Under the pieces are notes generated by a model. That model had not been told where the DNA came from. It saw only the letters and a program-made list of their open reading frames with translations, and ran no database searches. A stretch of DNA of 33,543 nt. Origin: Candidatus Methanofastidiosia archaeon. Lineage in GTDB: Archaea > Methanobacteriota_B > Thermococci > Methanofastidiosales > Methanofastidiosaceae. Position numbers and translations under genes: made by a program. The stretch covers positions 1 to 33,543 of the forward strand of contig PWMA01000123.1 of assembly GCA_003558335.1 (NCBI GenBank). The letters are read 5' to 3'. Of this stretch, positions 15,908 through 24,330 are shown in pieces (within the stretch, counting starts at the first letter, position 1; each line of letters begins with the position of its first letter).

Positions 15908-15919
15908 CTTTTAAATATA
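15908..15919 (+). promoter_or_regulatory. TATA box before the CMD-like gene
   Basis: CTTTTAAATATA lies about 30 bases before the TTG start at 15946, which itself follows GGTG. This suggests a separate short-leader transcript. Confidence 0.5.
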
Positions 15920-15945
15920 GGTGATAATATTTTTTTGGTGATAAA

Positions 15946-16266
15946 TTGAAAGAAGAAGTATTCTATGGAAAAGGCATGAGAAAAATAAGATCAGATTATC
16001 CAGAAATCTATGACGCTGTTATAAAATTAAATGAAGCTGTATTTACAGGAAAGGCTTTGGACTATAAAACTCAAAAGCTCATTGCAATAGGTATTGCAGC
16101 GTCAAGATGCGACGAAAGCGCTACTGAAAAACAGATGAGATCTGCGATGAAAGAACTGAATGTTACTGGTGAAGAGATAGCAGACGTTTTAAGAGTTGTT
16201 CTCTTATTATCAGGCATGCCATCTTTTACCAAAGGCATGAGAATTTTGGAAGAAATAGAAAAATAA
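15946..16266 (+). CDS. Carboxymuconolactone decarboxylase/AhpD-like protein
   Basis: This 106-residue all-helical protein matches the CMD family: FYGKGMRKIRSDYPEIYDAV, LNEAVFTGKALDYKTQKLIAIGIAASRC, and a long C-terminal helix ending in PSFTKGMRIL. The usual peroxidase CxxC pair is reduced to a single Cys in SRCDESATEKQM, so thiol peroxidase activity of the AhpD type is unlikely. The start is TTG at 15946, supported by GGTG five bases upstream. Length is right for a single CMD domain. The specific function cannot be named. Confidence 0.85.
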   Translation: MKEEVFYGKGMRKIRSDYPEIYDAVIKLNEAVFTGKALDYKTQKLIAIGIAASRCDESATEKQMRSAMKELNVTGEEIADVLRVVLLLSGMPSFTKGMRILEEIEK

Positions 16267-16285
16267 ATAATATTTTATTATTTTT

Positions 16286-17122
16286 ATGTACAGAATAGGT
16301 TTTCACGTATCAATCGCCCAAGGTTTCTTAAACGTCTTTGAAAGTGCTAAATTGCTAGGCGCAAACTGTTGCCAGATATTTACCCATTCTCCAAGAAGCT
16401 GGAAATTTAAACTGGTATCTGAAGATATTGCCAAAACATTCAAGAATATGTATAGACAAAAAGATATTAAACCTATAGTTGTTCATGATTCTTACTTACC
16501 AAATCTTGCTTCCAATGACTTAGAGATGAGAGAAAAATCTATAGATTCTATTAAAAAAGAGTTTATCTGTTGCAACAGAATGGGTTTGGAGTTTTTGAAT
16601 ATTCATCCAGGAGCTCATAAAGGGCAAAGCAAGGAAAAAGGACTTTTGCAAATATGTGAATCTCTTAATTCAATAAAAGAGCATGCAGAGAATGTAACCC
16701 TTCTTTTTGAAAATACTTCAGGCGGCGGCTCAGTTTTAGGATCGACATTTGAAGAACTTAAATTTCTTATTGATGGCATTGATTTTAACTGTGGAGTTAC
16801 ATTAGACACTTGCCATCTATTTGCGTCGGGATATGATATATCTAATCGAGAGACGCTTGAAAATACGCTCTCACATTTTGATAAAAAAGTAGGTCTAGAA
16901 AATCTAAAACTTTTACATTTAAATGATACAAAAGGTGAACTAAGTTCAAAAAAAGATCGACACGAACACATAGGTTTAGGCATGATCGGTGTGGAAGGTT
17001 TTAATGCTATAGTAAATCATGAATACTTAAAAAACATCCCAATGATACTGGAAACTCCCGTAAATGAGAAAAGAGGAGATATAGAAAATATTATTTTTTT
17101 GAAAAAAATGATAGAGACTTAA
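16286..17122 (+). CDS. nfo: Endonuclease IV (AP endonuclease)
   Basis: Endonuclease IV cleaves DNA at abasic sites in base excision repair using a trinuclear zinc site in a TIM barrel. The 278-residue product has metal ligands in the expected places: His in GFHVSIAQG (7), VVHDSYLPN, NIHPGAH, LLFENTSG (Glu), TLDTCHLFASGYD (Asp/His), LHLNDTKGELSSKKDRHEHIG (Asp/His) and PMILETP (Glu). The start is ATG at 16286, about 20 bases after the preceding gene. The last 32 bases overlap the 3' end of the convergent tes gene. Confidence 0.94.
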   Translation: MYRIGFHVSIAQGFLNVFESAKLLGANCCQIFTHSPRSWKFKLVSEDIAKTFKNMYRQKDIKPIVVHDSYLPNLASNDLEMREKSIDSIKKEFICCNRMGLEFLNIHPGAHKGQSKEKGLLQICESLNSIKEHAENVTLLFENTSGGGSVLGSTFEELKFLIDGIDFNCGVTLDTCHLFASGYDISNRETLENTLSHFDKKVGLENLKLLHLNDTKGELSSKKDRHEHIGLGMIGVEGFNAIVNHEYLKNIPMILETPVNEKRGDIENIIFLKKMIET

Positions 17123-18653
17123 GATTTTTGTAACTCTGAATATTTTTATTCCCATGTTTCTTCTGCCATTCTTCTAATGGAATTGCATATTCCTTTTCAA
17201 TTTTCCCTCTGTGAAGGCTGTTATATGTACAAAAAGGGATTACCTTACCGCCTGGGACAGCATAATGTATCGCACATCTTTTTACTCTTTCAACATCAAA
17301 ATTATAAGGATCTTGGAAATGCATACAACCTATTAGCAATGTGTTGTAACTAAAGTCTGCTAGAGCATCAACATCTCCTTCTCTCAGTACGCTCAAAAGA
17401 AGTCTGTTAATATCAAGATTTTTAGGTTTTCTCTTTCTATCAACTAGATAAGGGAAATCTTTTGTTATCTTTGCAATAGCCATGGCTTTATTTATTTTTC
17501 CACCATTTATTATTTTTTCAGTCATGTCGTCAAGTAAAGAAAAGAATCCCTCTACGTCGACGAAATGTGTTATGGGAACCATTTTTCCTTCATCATCAAG
17601 AAAAACATATGTGGCCACTCCACAGTGCTCATGACAGGTAAATTTTACTTGGGGTTTATTTCGCCAAGCTTCGATAAAATTAGAGAAAGAATTAACACAA
17701 GGTGCAGAATAAAAATCTTCTGCTAAAATTTCACCATTTGTTTGCTCTTCAACAATTTTGGCAAAGTCAGGTATAGTAATTCTCATCTTCTCTAGTTCTT
17801 CTTTATCTATTCTACCGGAAAATGAGACCGGTTGAAAGTTTATTCCCCTTATTACATCCATATTTTTAATACCAAACTGGATTATATCGTTTACCTGATC
17901 ATCATTTATTCCCTTAACCAAAGTAGGCACCAAAACAACACTTGTTAGTCCAGATTTTCTAAAATTTTCCAAAGCCTGAAGTTTTATTGGAAGCGCATTA
18001 AATCCTCTAGCTGGAAAATATGGTTTCTCGTTTACTCCATCAAATTGAAGATAAACAGTATTAAGCCCTTTTTGTCTCAACTCTTTGCAAAATTCCAGAT
18101 CTCTAGATAATCTTACTCCATTAGTTGCAATTTGAGCAAGCGTAAATCCCAATTTTTTTGCTTCTTGGACGATTTCAGGCAGGTCATCTCTTATTGTTGG
18201 CTCACCACCTGAAAATTGGACAGCCATACAAGGCACCGGTTTTTCATTTCTTACAGATTTCATCATTTCAATAAGCTCTTCTTTGGAAGGCTCAAGAACA
18301 TATCCTGCAGTCTGAGCATTTGCAAAACATATGGGGCATTTCATATTACATCTGTTGGTAACATCTATATTACATAAAACTGTAGGTGTAAAATGTTCCG
18401 AACATATTCCACAATCAAGCGGGCAACCATCCTTTACTTCTCTGTGAGGATTATCTAATTTTGATCCATCATAGTGATATTTTTTTACCTTTTTGTACAT
18501 TTGATAATCTGACCAATAAATATCCTCGAAATTACCATGCTCAGCGCAGCTCTTTTTAATAAGAACTTTGCCCCCCTCTTCGACTATATCTGCATCAATT
18601 ACAGTATAGCATAAAGGACATATTGATTTAGTTTTATCGATTAATTCTGACAT
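17091..18653 (-). CDS. tes: Radical SAM tetraether lipid synthase (Tes/MJ0619-like)
   Basis: Tes joins the phytanyl tails of two archaeol-type lipids to form tetraether lipids through radical SAM chemistry. The 520-residue protein shows the radical SAM CxxxCxxC as CNMKCPIC (Cys102, 106, 109), followed by QFSGGEPTIRDDL. An N-terminal rubredoxin-like CPLC (12-15) with a further Cys36, and GCPLDCGIC (77-84), give extra metal sites, matching the multi-cofactor layout known for Tes. C-terminal cysteines (FTCHEHCG, GCMHFQDP, RCAIHYAVPGG, FCTYNS) fit too. ATG at 18653 follows GGTG; a GTG three codons earlier is less likely. Assignment is by pattern recognition without a database search. Confidence 0.87.
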   Translation of the reverse strand: MSELIDKTKSICPLCYTVIDADIVEEGGKVLIKKSCAEHGNFEDIYWSDYQMYKKVKKYHYDGSKLDNPHREVKDGCPLDCGICSEHFTPTVLCNIDVTNRCNMKCPICFANAQTAGYVLEPSKEELIEMMKSVRNEKPVPCMAVQFSGGEPTIRDDLPEIVQEAKKLGFTLAQIATNGVRLSRDLEFCKELRQKGLNTVYLQFDGVNEKPYFPARGFNALPIKLQALENFRKSGLTSVVLVPTLVKGINDDQVNDIIQFGIKNMDVIRGINFQPVSFSGRIDKEELEKMRITIPDFAKIVEEQTNGEILAEDFYSAPCVNSFSNFIEAWRNKPQVKFTCHEHCGVATYVFLDDEGKMVPITHFVDVEGFFSLLDDMTEKIINGGKINKAMAIAKITKDFPYLVDRKRKPKNLDINRLLLSVLREGDVDALADFSYNTLLIGCMHFQDPYNFDVERVKRCAIHYAVPGGKVIPFCTYNSLHRGKIEKEYAIPLEEWQKKHGNKNIQSYKNLKSLSFFSKK

Positions 18654-18690
18654 GGTATACACCAGTAAAAGTTCCAGTAGGCTATCCTAA

Positions 18691-18706
18691 AATTATATTT
18701 AAAAGC
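18691..18706 (-). promoter_or_regulatory. TATA region for tes
   Basis: On minus, GCTTTTAAATATAATT lies 38-53 bases before the tes ATG, predicting a short leader of roughly 15-20 bases that includes the GGTG ribosome site. Confidence 0.5.
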
Positions 18707-18739
18707 CTTTGCCCAGATTTTACATATCAATTATTATTT

Positions 18740-19276
18740 TTACCAATTTATTTTTTTTATATTTTCCATTCCGGATTCAAAAGCACTTATATTTAGGTCA
18801 AGCATTTTTGGTATGCTATCTTTAATTGAGTCTTTCATAGAACCTTTTGAGATAATATCGCATATCTCACAAAAACCCCCTAGCATAACTATATTTGCTA
18901 CAATCTTGGTTCCAAGTTCTGATGCTATTCTTGTTGCATTAAGTTCTGCAAGTTTGAAATTGCCACCAATCTTTTTGTCAGGTATCAGCTCTGGATCATA
19001 AATAATTATTCCTTGATTTTCAGTCATTGGGGCATATTTTGAAAAAGCCTCTTGACTCATTATAATCGATATCGATGCCGATTCAACTTTGGGATAATCA
19101 ATCTCTTCATCTGAAATAACTATCTCCGAGCGTGACGATCCTCCTCTGGCTTCAGGTCCATAAGATTGAGTTTGCACTGCATTAAATCCATTCAATACTG
19201 CAGCCTTGCCAACTATAACTCCCGACAAGACAATACCTTGTCCTCCAAATCCACTTATTCTAATTCCTGTCTTCAT
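18740..19276 (-). CDS. korC: 2-oxoacid:ferredoxin oxidoreductase, gamma subunit (KorC-like)
   Basis: This 178-residue protein starts GIRISGFGGQGIVLSGVIVGKAA, the nucleotide-binding-like signature of the gamma domain, and continues with TQSYGPEARGGSSRSEIVIS, which is highly conserved in KorC/PorC. It completes the active site of the 2-oxoacid:ferredoxin oxidoreductase with the alpha and beta subunits. Its ATG overlaps the korB stop by four bases. It is the last gene of a D-A-B-C operon, the arrangement typical of methanogen 2-oxoglutarate oxidoreductase (incomplete reductive TCA cycle). Confidence 0.92.
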   Translation of the reverse strand: MKTGIRISGFGGQGIVLSGVIVGKAAVLNGFNAVQTQSYGPEARGGSSRSEIVISDEEIDYPKVESASISIIMSQEAFSKYAPMTENQGIIIYDPELIPDKKIGGNFKLAELNATRIASELGTKIVANIVMLGGFCEICDIISKGSMKDSIKDSIPKMLDLNISAFESGMENIKKINW

Positions 19277-20100
19277 TTTAGTTCACCACAGAATCTTTTG
19301 TATTTTGTACCAAAGTCTTCTTTGTCAGTATTTACAAGCTCGCCTATAACCATCTTATCGGTAGTATTACCTTCCGCCAATATTTTTTCGTAAAGCTTAA
19401 CATTAATTGTAGATTCTTTCAAATGCTTTGTCATATCAAGAGCTGTACCCATTTTGTTTAATCTACCATAAAAAGTAGGACATGGAGATAAAACTTCAAC
19501 AAAGGAAAATCCAGGCTTTTGAAGGGCATTTTTTATTGAACTTATACATTGTCCAGGGTGTGCTGTAGTCCATCTAGCCACATAAGGGGCCCCAATAACT
19601 TTTGCAAGAATTGAAAGATCAAAAGGATATTCTATGTTGCCATAGGGGGTCGTTGATGTTTTTGATTTAATTGGAGTTGTAGGTGCAACTTGTCCCCCTG
19701 TCATTCCATAGATAAAATTATTTATTGAAATAACTGTTAAATCAACATTTCTCCTTATTGCGTGTAAAAAATGATTCCCCCCTATTGCACCACAATCACC
19801 ATCTCCTGTGAATACAATAACATTCAAATTGGGGTTTGCAAGCTTAACGCCTGTGGCATATGCTATTGCTCTTCCATGCAATGTATGAAGGCCATCGGAA
19901 TCAATGTACCCTGGTACACGTGAAGAGCATCCTATTCCAGATACAAAAACAGTAGTGTCAATATCAATATTTAAATCATATATTGCTCTAAGGGTAAAGT
20001 TCATCACTCCACCTATACCACATCCTGTACAGAATATTGTTGGAAACATACCTTTTCTAAGATATTTTTCTATTATTTTTTTGTTAGAAATAAAGCTCAA
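19273..20100 (-). CDS. korB: 2-oxoacid:ferredoxin oxidoreductase, beta (TPP) subunit (KorB-like)
   Basis: This 275-residue TPP-binding subunit has FCTGCGIGG (Cys24, Cys27) and GIGCSSRVPGY (Cys58). With Cys at LSPCPTFYG these bind the 4Fe-4S cluster. The TPP/Mg motif GDGDCGAIGGNH...NNFIYGMTGGQ (about 99-137) is complete. Start is TTG at 20100, strongly supported by GGAGGT six bases upstream, and it overlaps the korA stop (TTGA). The SPCPTFYGRLNK ending and subunit order favour 2-oxoglutarate over pyruvate as substrate, but substrate choice cannot be proven from sequence. Confidence 0.93.
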   Translation of the reverse strand: MSFISNKKIIEKYLRKGMFPTIFCTGCGIGGVMNFTLRAIYDLNIDIDTTVFVSGIGCSSRVPGYIDSDGLHTLHGRAIAYATGVKLANPNLNVIVFTGDGDCGAIGGNHFLHAIRRNVDLTVISINNFIYGMTGGQVAPTTPIKSKTSTTPYGNIEYPFDLSILAKVIGAPYVARWTTAHPGQCISSIKNALQKPGFSFVEVLSPCPTFYGRLNKMGTALDMTKHLKESTINVKLYEKILAEGNTTDKMVIGELVNTDKEDFGTKYKRFCGELK

Positions 20101-21269
20101 GGTTTTACCTCCCCTATATACTTAAAAATTTCTTTCGGCGAATGAATAGCTCCACCTATTCTTGGTGCAAGTATAACTTTTACATCCTTTCCAACAACTT
20201 CCCTTATCGGATGTATCATCTGTCCAAGATTCATTTCAGGTACAATAACTGTGTGGACATTTTTTAAAAGCTCTTTTATCTTTTCATAATTAAAGGGCCA
20301 TATAGTGATTAGTCTTATATGGCCAACTTTTATACCCTTTTCCCTGGCCATTTTAACAGCACTTGCTGCAGGTCTTGAAGTTATTCCGTATGATATTACC
20401 ATTATTTCAGCATCATCAATCAAATAATCCTCATAATACCATACATTATCAATATCATCTAATATCTTATCGATTAATCTTGTGACTAGATCTTCATGAA
20501 CTTCAGCTGATGTTGTTACAGGAAAACCCCTTTCATCATGTGTTAGTCCTGTAATGTATGTTTTATAACCTAGTCCAAAGTGCTTGAAATTGGGAATTTT
20601 GGAAGATTTTTTAAAATGTTTTCTATAGGGTTTAAAATTATCAGATTCTATATTGGATTTTATCTTTTCTTCAACTTTAATATTTTTTACTTCAGGCAAT
20701 ACTACTTTTTCCCTCATATGTCCTAGCTCTGCATCAAGAAGTACTACAACCGGAACTCTATAGTCATCAGAGAGATTAAATGCTTCTATAGTAAGATCAA
20801 GTGTTTCTTGGACTGATTTTGGCGCCAATGCAATAATCTGATGGTCTCCGTGTGTTCCCCACATAGTCTGCATTATATCCCCTTGTGCTGCCTCTGTAGG
20901 TTGGCCTGTGCTTGGACCTCCTCTTTGGACATTTACGATTACGCAAGGTGTTTCAGCCATACATGCATAACCTATACACTCCTGCATTAGAGAAAAACCA
21001 GGGCCGCTTGTTGCTGTCATTGCCCTTACTCCTGTACACGAAGCCCCAATAACAGCAGCTATACTTGCTATTTCATCTTCCATTTGCACACAAACTCTGC
21101 CAAGTTTTGGCATCCATATGGCCATTCCTTCGGCAACTTCAGTAGCAGGAGTTATAGGATAACCAGCAAAGAATTTGCAGTCTGCAAGCAATGCACCATA
21201 AACTGTTGCTTCATCGCCTTGAATAAAAAGATCTTTCTTGCCAACAAGTCTAATAATTTCATTTGTCAT
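20097..21269 (-). CDS. korA: 2-oxoacid:ferredoxin oxidoreductase, alpha subunit (KorA-like)
   Basis: This 390-residue alpha subunit shows GDEATVYGALLADCKFFAGYPITPATE, EDEIASIAAVIGAS, TATSGPGFSLM and VNVQRGGPSTGQPT, all hallmarks of KorA (the YPITP loop contacts substrate and CoA). ATG at 21269 is preferred because GGAGG stands six bases before it. A longer frame upstream would run through the korD gene, which it overlaps by 11 bases. Together the subunits carry out reversible CoA-dependent oxidative decarboxylation of a 2-oxoacid, probably 2-oxoglutarate, with ferredoxin as electron carrier. Confidence 0.94.
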   Translation of the reverse strand: MTNEIIRLVGKKDLFIQGDEATVYGALLADCKFFAGYPITPATEVAEGMAIWMPKLGRVCVQMEDEIASIAAVIGASCTGVRAMTATSGPGFSLMQECIGYACMAETPCVIVNVQRGGPSTGQPTEAAQGDIMQTMWGTHGDHQIIALAPKSVQETLDLTIEAFNLSDDYRVPVVVLLDAELGHMREKVVLPEVKNIKVEEKIKSNIESDNFKPYRKHFKKSSKIPNFKHFGLGYKTYITGLTHDERGFPVTTSAEVHEDLVTRLIDKILDDIDNVWYYEDYLIDDAEIMVISYGITSRPAASAVKMAREKGIKVGHIRLITIWPFNYEKIKELLKNVHTVIVPEMNLGQMIHPIREVVGKDVKVILAPRIGGAIHSPKEIFKYIGEVKP

Positions 21270-21468
21270 CTTTATCCTCCACAATAATCGCAAAATCAGG
21301 ACACATAAGTTCACAAAGGTGGCATCTAATACATTTTTCAGGAAAATTCACCTCAGGAGGAAATACGCCTCTTTTGCTAAGCTTTTGAGATTTTATGTAT
21401 ACTTTCTTGGGGCAGTATTCTATGCACAATAAACAACCTTTACAATAATCTGTATTGATATGAATCAG
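21259..21468 (-). CDS. korD: 2-oxoacid:ferredoxin oxidoreductase ferredoxin subunit (KorD-like), non-AUG start
   Basis: This 69-residue 2x[4Fe-4S] ferredoxin has CKGCLLCIEYCP (Cys9, 12, 15, 19) and CIRCHLCELMCP (Cys46, 49, 52, 56), separated by SKRGVFPPEV, the usual KorD/VorD linker. It hands electrons from the KorABC core to free ferredoxin. The frame has no ATG, GTG or TTG upstream of the first cluster. The best start is CTG at 21468, five bases after GGTG; an ATT next to it is the alternative. The gene ends 11 bases inside korA. It is easily missed because of its size and start codon. Confidence 0.88.
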   Translation of the reverse strand: MIHINTDYCKGCLLCIEYCPKKVYIKSQKLSKRGVFPPEVNFPEKCIRCHLCELMCPDFAIIVEDKDDK

Positions 21469-21508
21469 AAAATCACCTTGTCAATATAATAGAAAAGAAA
21501 TAAACTAT

Positions 21509-21518
21509 TTTTATAAAG
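21509..21518 (-). promoter_or_regulatory. TATA box of the kor operon
   Basis: On minus, ACTTTATAAA lies about 41-50 bases before the korD start and predicts transcription starting near 21486. It sits in the 74-base gap after the HMG-CoA reductase stop, so kor can be transcribed apart from the mevalonate operon. Confidence 0.5.
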
Positions 21519-21542
21519 TTTATCGTCATTGACAAAAAGAAT

Positions 21543-22760
21543 CTATCTTCCATATTCCATATGGGCCTTTGTTAGATGCCTTGCTGCCAAAGCCCCTATT
21601 AAAGATATCTCACCTGCCAAGACAGCTGAAGCGCATATCTCAGAAAGAGCTTTAGCATTATCTCCACTGAATTTAGACCCTCCAGAGATTCCAAGAATGT
21701 CAAGGGCTTCCTTCTGCGTTTCAATTCTAGTTCCACCACCAACAGTTGCGACTTCAAGGGAAGGCAAGGTAACTGCAAAGTAAACTCCATTTTCATCTTT
21801 TTCAACTGTTGTAAATCCTTGACTTCCTTCAACAACTTGCGCTATGTCTTGACCTGTAGCCAAAAAAATTGCAGCAACAATATTTGCAAAATGAGCATTA
21901 AATCCATAAGAACCTGCTTGAGCCGAACCAATGAAATTCTTTCTATAGTTAACATCAATCAAAGTATCTGCGTCTGTCTTAAGCTTGTCCTTAATAATTT
22001 TATCAGGTATCATAATTTCAGCTGTTATGCTTTTACCTCTACCTTCAATTAAATTGATGGCCGAAGATTTCTTGTCTGTACAAAGATTACCTGAAAGAGA
22101 TACGCATTTTATTTCAGGAAATTTATCTTCAATTACTTTTATTGCTGCATCAGTTCCAATTGTAACTCCATTCATACCCATAGAGTCTCCTGTATCGTAG
22201 ACAAATCTCAAAAATAGATTACGCCCAACTAGGTATGGGACAATTTTTTGAAGTTTTCTAAATCTAGAATTTTTTTCACTTTCCTTTTTAATTTCGTCAA
22301 AATTACTGACAATAAATTCAGAAACCTTATAGTAATCTCTTGAAGATTTGAGTCTTAAAACAGGCGCTCTTGACATTCCATTTTTGAATATAGTGGTTAT
22401 GGCACCGCCTGAAGCTGTAATAACTGAAGCTCCTCTGTTGGTACTTGCTACTAGAGCACCCTCTGATGTGGCCATAGGTACATAAAAGTTACCATTGGCA
22501 TAGTTACCATTTACTTTTAAAGGTCCTACAATGCCCATAGGTACTTCTACAACACCAATCATATTTTCTATATTTTTCCCGAATAGATTTTCAGAATTTA
22601 AAGAATATTTGCCTATATGGTTTAAACTGATATTTCTTATTTTTTCTATAGCTGCCCTTCTTATCTCTACAGCTTCTTCTGTAGTTTCAGTGAAGTTTTC
22701 AATCTGATATATTTTAATCTTGCCGCTGATAACTTTTTTTAAAATTTCTTCTTTTTCCAT
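21543..22760 (-). CDS. hmgA: Class I (NADPH-type) 3-hydroxy-3-methylglutaryl-CoA reductase
   Basis: HMG-CoA reductase makes mevalonate for isoprenoid lipid synthesis. The 405-residue soluble archaeal form shows catalytic Glu100 in MATSEGALVAST, Lys in CTDKKSSAIN (230/231), Asp305 in GQDIAQVVEGSQ and His400 in TKAHMEYG. It also has the GDSMGMN (191-197) and VGGGT cofactor motifs. The eukaryotic phosphoserine after the catalytic His is absent because the protein ends there. It is the last gene of the mevalonate-entry operon, nine bases after the DUF35 gene. Confidence 0.95.
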   Translation of the reverse strand: MEKEEILKKVISGKIKIYQIENFTETTEEAVEIRRAAIEKIRNISLNHIGKYSLNSENLFGKNIENMIGVVEVPMGIVGPLKVNGNYANGNFYVPMATSEGALVASTNRGASVITASGGAITTIFKNGMSRAPVLRLKSSRDYYKVSEFIVSNFDEIKKESEKNSRFRKLQKIVPYLVGRNLFLRFVYDTGDSMGMNGVTIGTDAAIKVIEDKFPEIKCVSLSGNLCTDKKSSAINLIEGRGKSITAEIMIPDKIIKDKLKTDADTLIDVNYRKNFIGSAQAGSYGFNAHFANIVAAIFLATGQDIAQVVEGSQGFTTVEKDENGVYFAVTLPSLEVATVGGGTRIETQKEALDILGISGGSKFSGDNAKALSEICASAVLAGEISLIGALAARHLTKAHMEYGR

Positions 22761-22769
22761 CTAATCCAC

Positions 22770-23177
22770 TCATGGATGTGCATATTTAACTATTGGCCTA
22801 AATTTATATCCATAACAAATTATGCCATCTTCATTATATTCCATAATCTTTCGTGTAACCATTTCAACATCCATTCCAATTTCAAGCTCTTCTGCACGGG
22901 CATCGGTTATTTGGGCAGTAATTATTGGCCCTTCAACAAGACCTATTAAGGCTACAGCATAAGGCATGTTATATTTATGTTCCTGTGGAGGACTATTGAT
23001 ATCTGTAAAAGATAGAATCTTTCCCTTTCCTATGAGGGCATAATCCTCACATTTTCTACTCCTACATTTAGGACAAACTAATCTATATGGAAAGGATATT
23101 TCTTCGCAATCACAGCACTTTGAACCCAAGAGCCTATATCTTCTTACTTGCTCTCTCCAGTGTCTTGGCACGTTCAT
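22770..23177 (-). CDS. DUF35 zinc-ribbon/OB-fold scaffold of the thiolase/HMG-CoA synthase complex
   Basis: This 135-residue protein has a zinc ribbon (Cys21/Cys24 and Cys35/Cys38 in GSKCCDC...VCPKC) followed by an OB-fold (GKILSFTDINSPP, MPYAVALIGLVEGPIITAQI). In archaea this DUF35 protein bridges acetoacetyl-CoA thiolase and HMG-CoA synthase and provides a shared CoA channel that passes acetoacetyl-CoA directly between them (known for methanogen complexes). Its ATG directly abuts the thiolase stop, in line with fixed stoichiometry. Confidence 0.92.
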   Translation of the reverse strand: MNVPRHWREQVRRYRLLGSKCCDCEEISFPYRLVCPKCRSRKCEDYALIGKGKILSFTDINSPPQEHKYNMPYAVALIGLVEGPIITAQITDARAEELEIGMDVEMVTRKIMEYNEDGIICYGYKFRPIVKYAHP

Positions 23178-24326
23178 TTAATCCCCCCTTTCAAGAACAC
23201 ATACAGACACTGTAGATCCACTACCACCAATATTTTCAGCTAATCCTTTTTCAGCATCTACTCGACCATCACCTCTAAGGCTATACACAAGCTCCCCTAT
23301 TTGATATACGCCTGTTGCGCCAACAGGATGTCCTCTTGCCTTAAGTCCCCCATAAAGATTTATTGGTAGTTGTCCTCCGATATAATATTGGCCTTCTAAT
23401 CCCATCTTTGCAGCTTCTCCTTTTTTTACAAAGCCAAGGTCCTCTAAAGATAGGGCGCTCATTATAGAAAAAGCGTCGTGAATTTCTGCTATATCGATAT
23501 CCTTTGGAGTAACACCTGCCATTTTATAGGCTTTTCTACTTGCCTCAACTGCTGCAGAAAGAGTAGTCATTTGTTTTCTGTCGTGTACACCTAAGGTATC
23601 AGTTGCAAGTCCAACTCCGGAGACTATTATTGGTGCATCTGTAAATTCTCTTGCTTTTTTCTCTGAACATAAGATAACAGAAGCAGATCCATCACATATT
23701 GGCGCACAGTCCATAAGAGTAAGTGGATCTGCTATCATTGGAGAATTAATAACCGTTTGATGCGTTAACTCTTTTCTATACATGGCATGTTTGCTAAAAG
23801 GTGCATTTTTGTGAGATATAACTGGAAAAATTGAAAGATCTTCTCTTTTAACATTAAACTCATGCATATAGCGCCTCATAACAAGAGCATTTAGGGCTAC
23901 AAAAGAAACTCCGTGAAAAGCTTCATAATCTCTATCTGAGGCATTTGCAAGAATTGATGTCGTTTTTGAAGGCAGGACATCTGTCATTTTTTCTACACCT
24001 GTTACAAGCACGCAATCATACATGCCTGACTTTATAGCCATATATCCTTCAATGAACGCCGCACCCCCAGAACCACACGCTGCTTCAATTTTGACTGCAG
24101 GAATAGATCCAAGCCCAGCAAAATCAGCTATCAATGTGCCTATATTTTCTTGCTCTATAAAAGGGCCAGATGACATATTACCTACATAAAGTGCATCGAC
24201 ATTATCTATCCCGCTATCTTCAAAAGCCATCCAGATAGATTCTATTGCAAGTTCTCTTAATGATTTATCCCAACGCTCTCCAACATTCCCAAGGCCAACT
24301 CCAATTACAGCTACATTATCGTTCAC
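23178..24326 (-). CDS. Acetyl-CoA C-acetyltransferase (archaeal SCP-x-type thiolase)
   Basis: Condenses two acetyl-CoA to acetoacetyl-CoA, the first mevalonate step. The 382-residue protein has the nucleophile Cys84 in EAACGSGGAAF, the NxHDAF-like motif IAEIHDAFSIM, and KARGHPVGATGVYQ with the catalytic His. Start is GTG at 24326, four bases beyond the HMG-CoA synthase stop, with AGGATG upstream. Order HMG-CoA synthase, thiolase, DUF35 is the standard archaeal arrangement and supports complex formation. Confidence 0.94.
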   Translation of the reverse strand: MNDNVAVIGVGLGNVGERWDKSLRELAIESIWMAFEDSGIDNVDALYVGNMSSGPFIEQENIGTLIADFAGLGSIPAVKIEAACGSGGAAFIEGYMAIKSGMYDCVLVTGVEKMTDVLPSKTTSILANASDRDYEAFHGVSFVALNALVMRRYMHEFNVKREDLSIFPVISHKNAPFSKHAMYRKELTHQTVINSPMIADPLTLMDCAPICDGSASVILCSEKKAREFTDAPIIVSGVGLATDTLGVHDRKQMTTLSAAVEASRKAYKMAGVTPKDIDIAEIHDAFSIMSALSLEDLGFVKKGEAAKMGLEGQYYIGGQLPINLYGGLKARGHPVGATGVYQIGELVYSLRGDGRVDAEKGLAENIGGSGSTVSVCVLERGD

Positions 24327-24330
24327 TTGC

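Noticed and set aside
20097..21314. korA starting at 21314
   Set aside because: The extra residues overlap korD in another frame; GGAGG and homologue-like sequence support ATG 21269.
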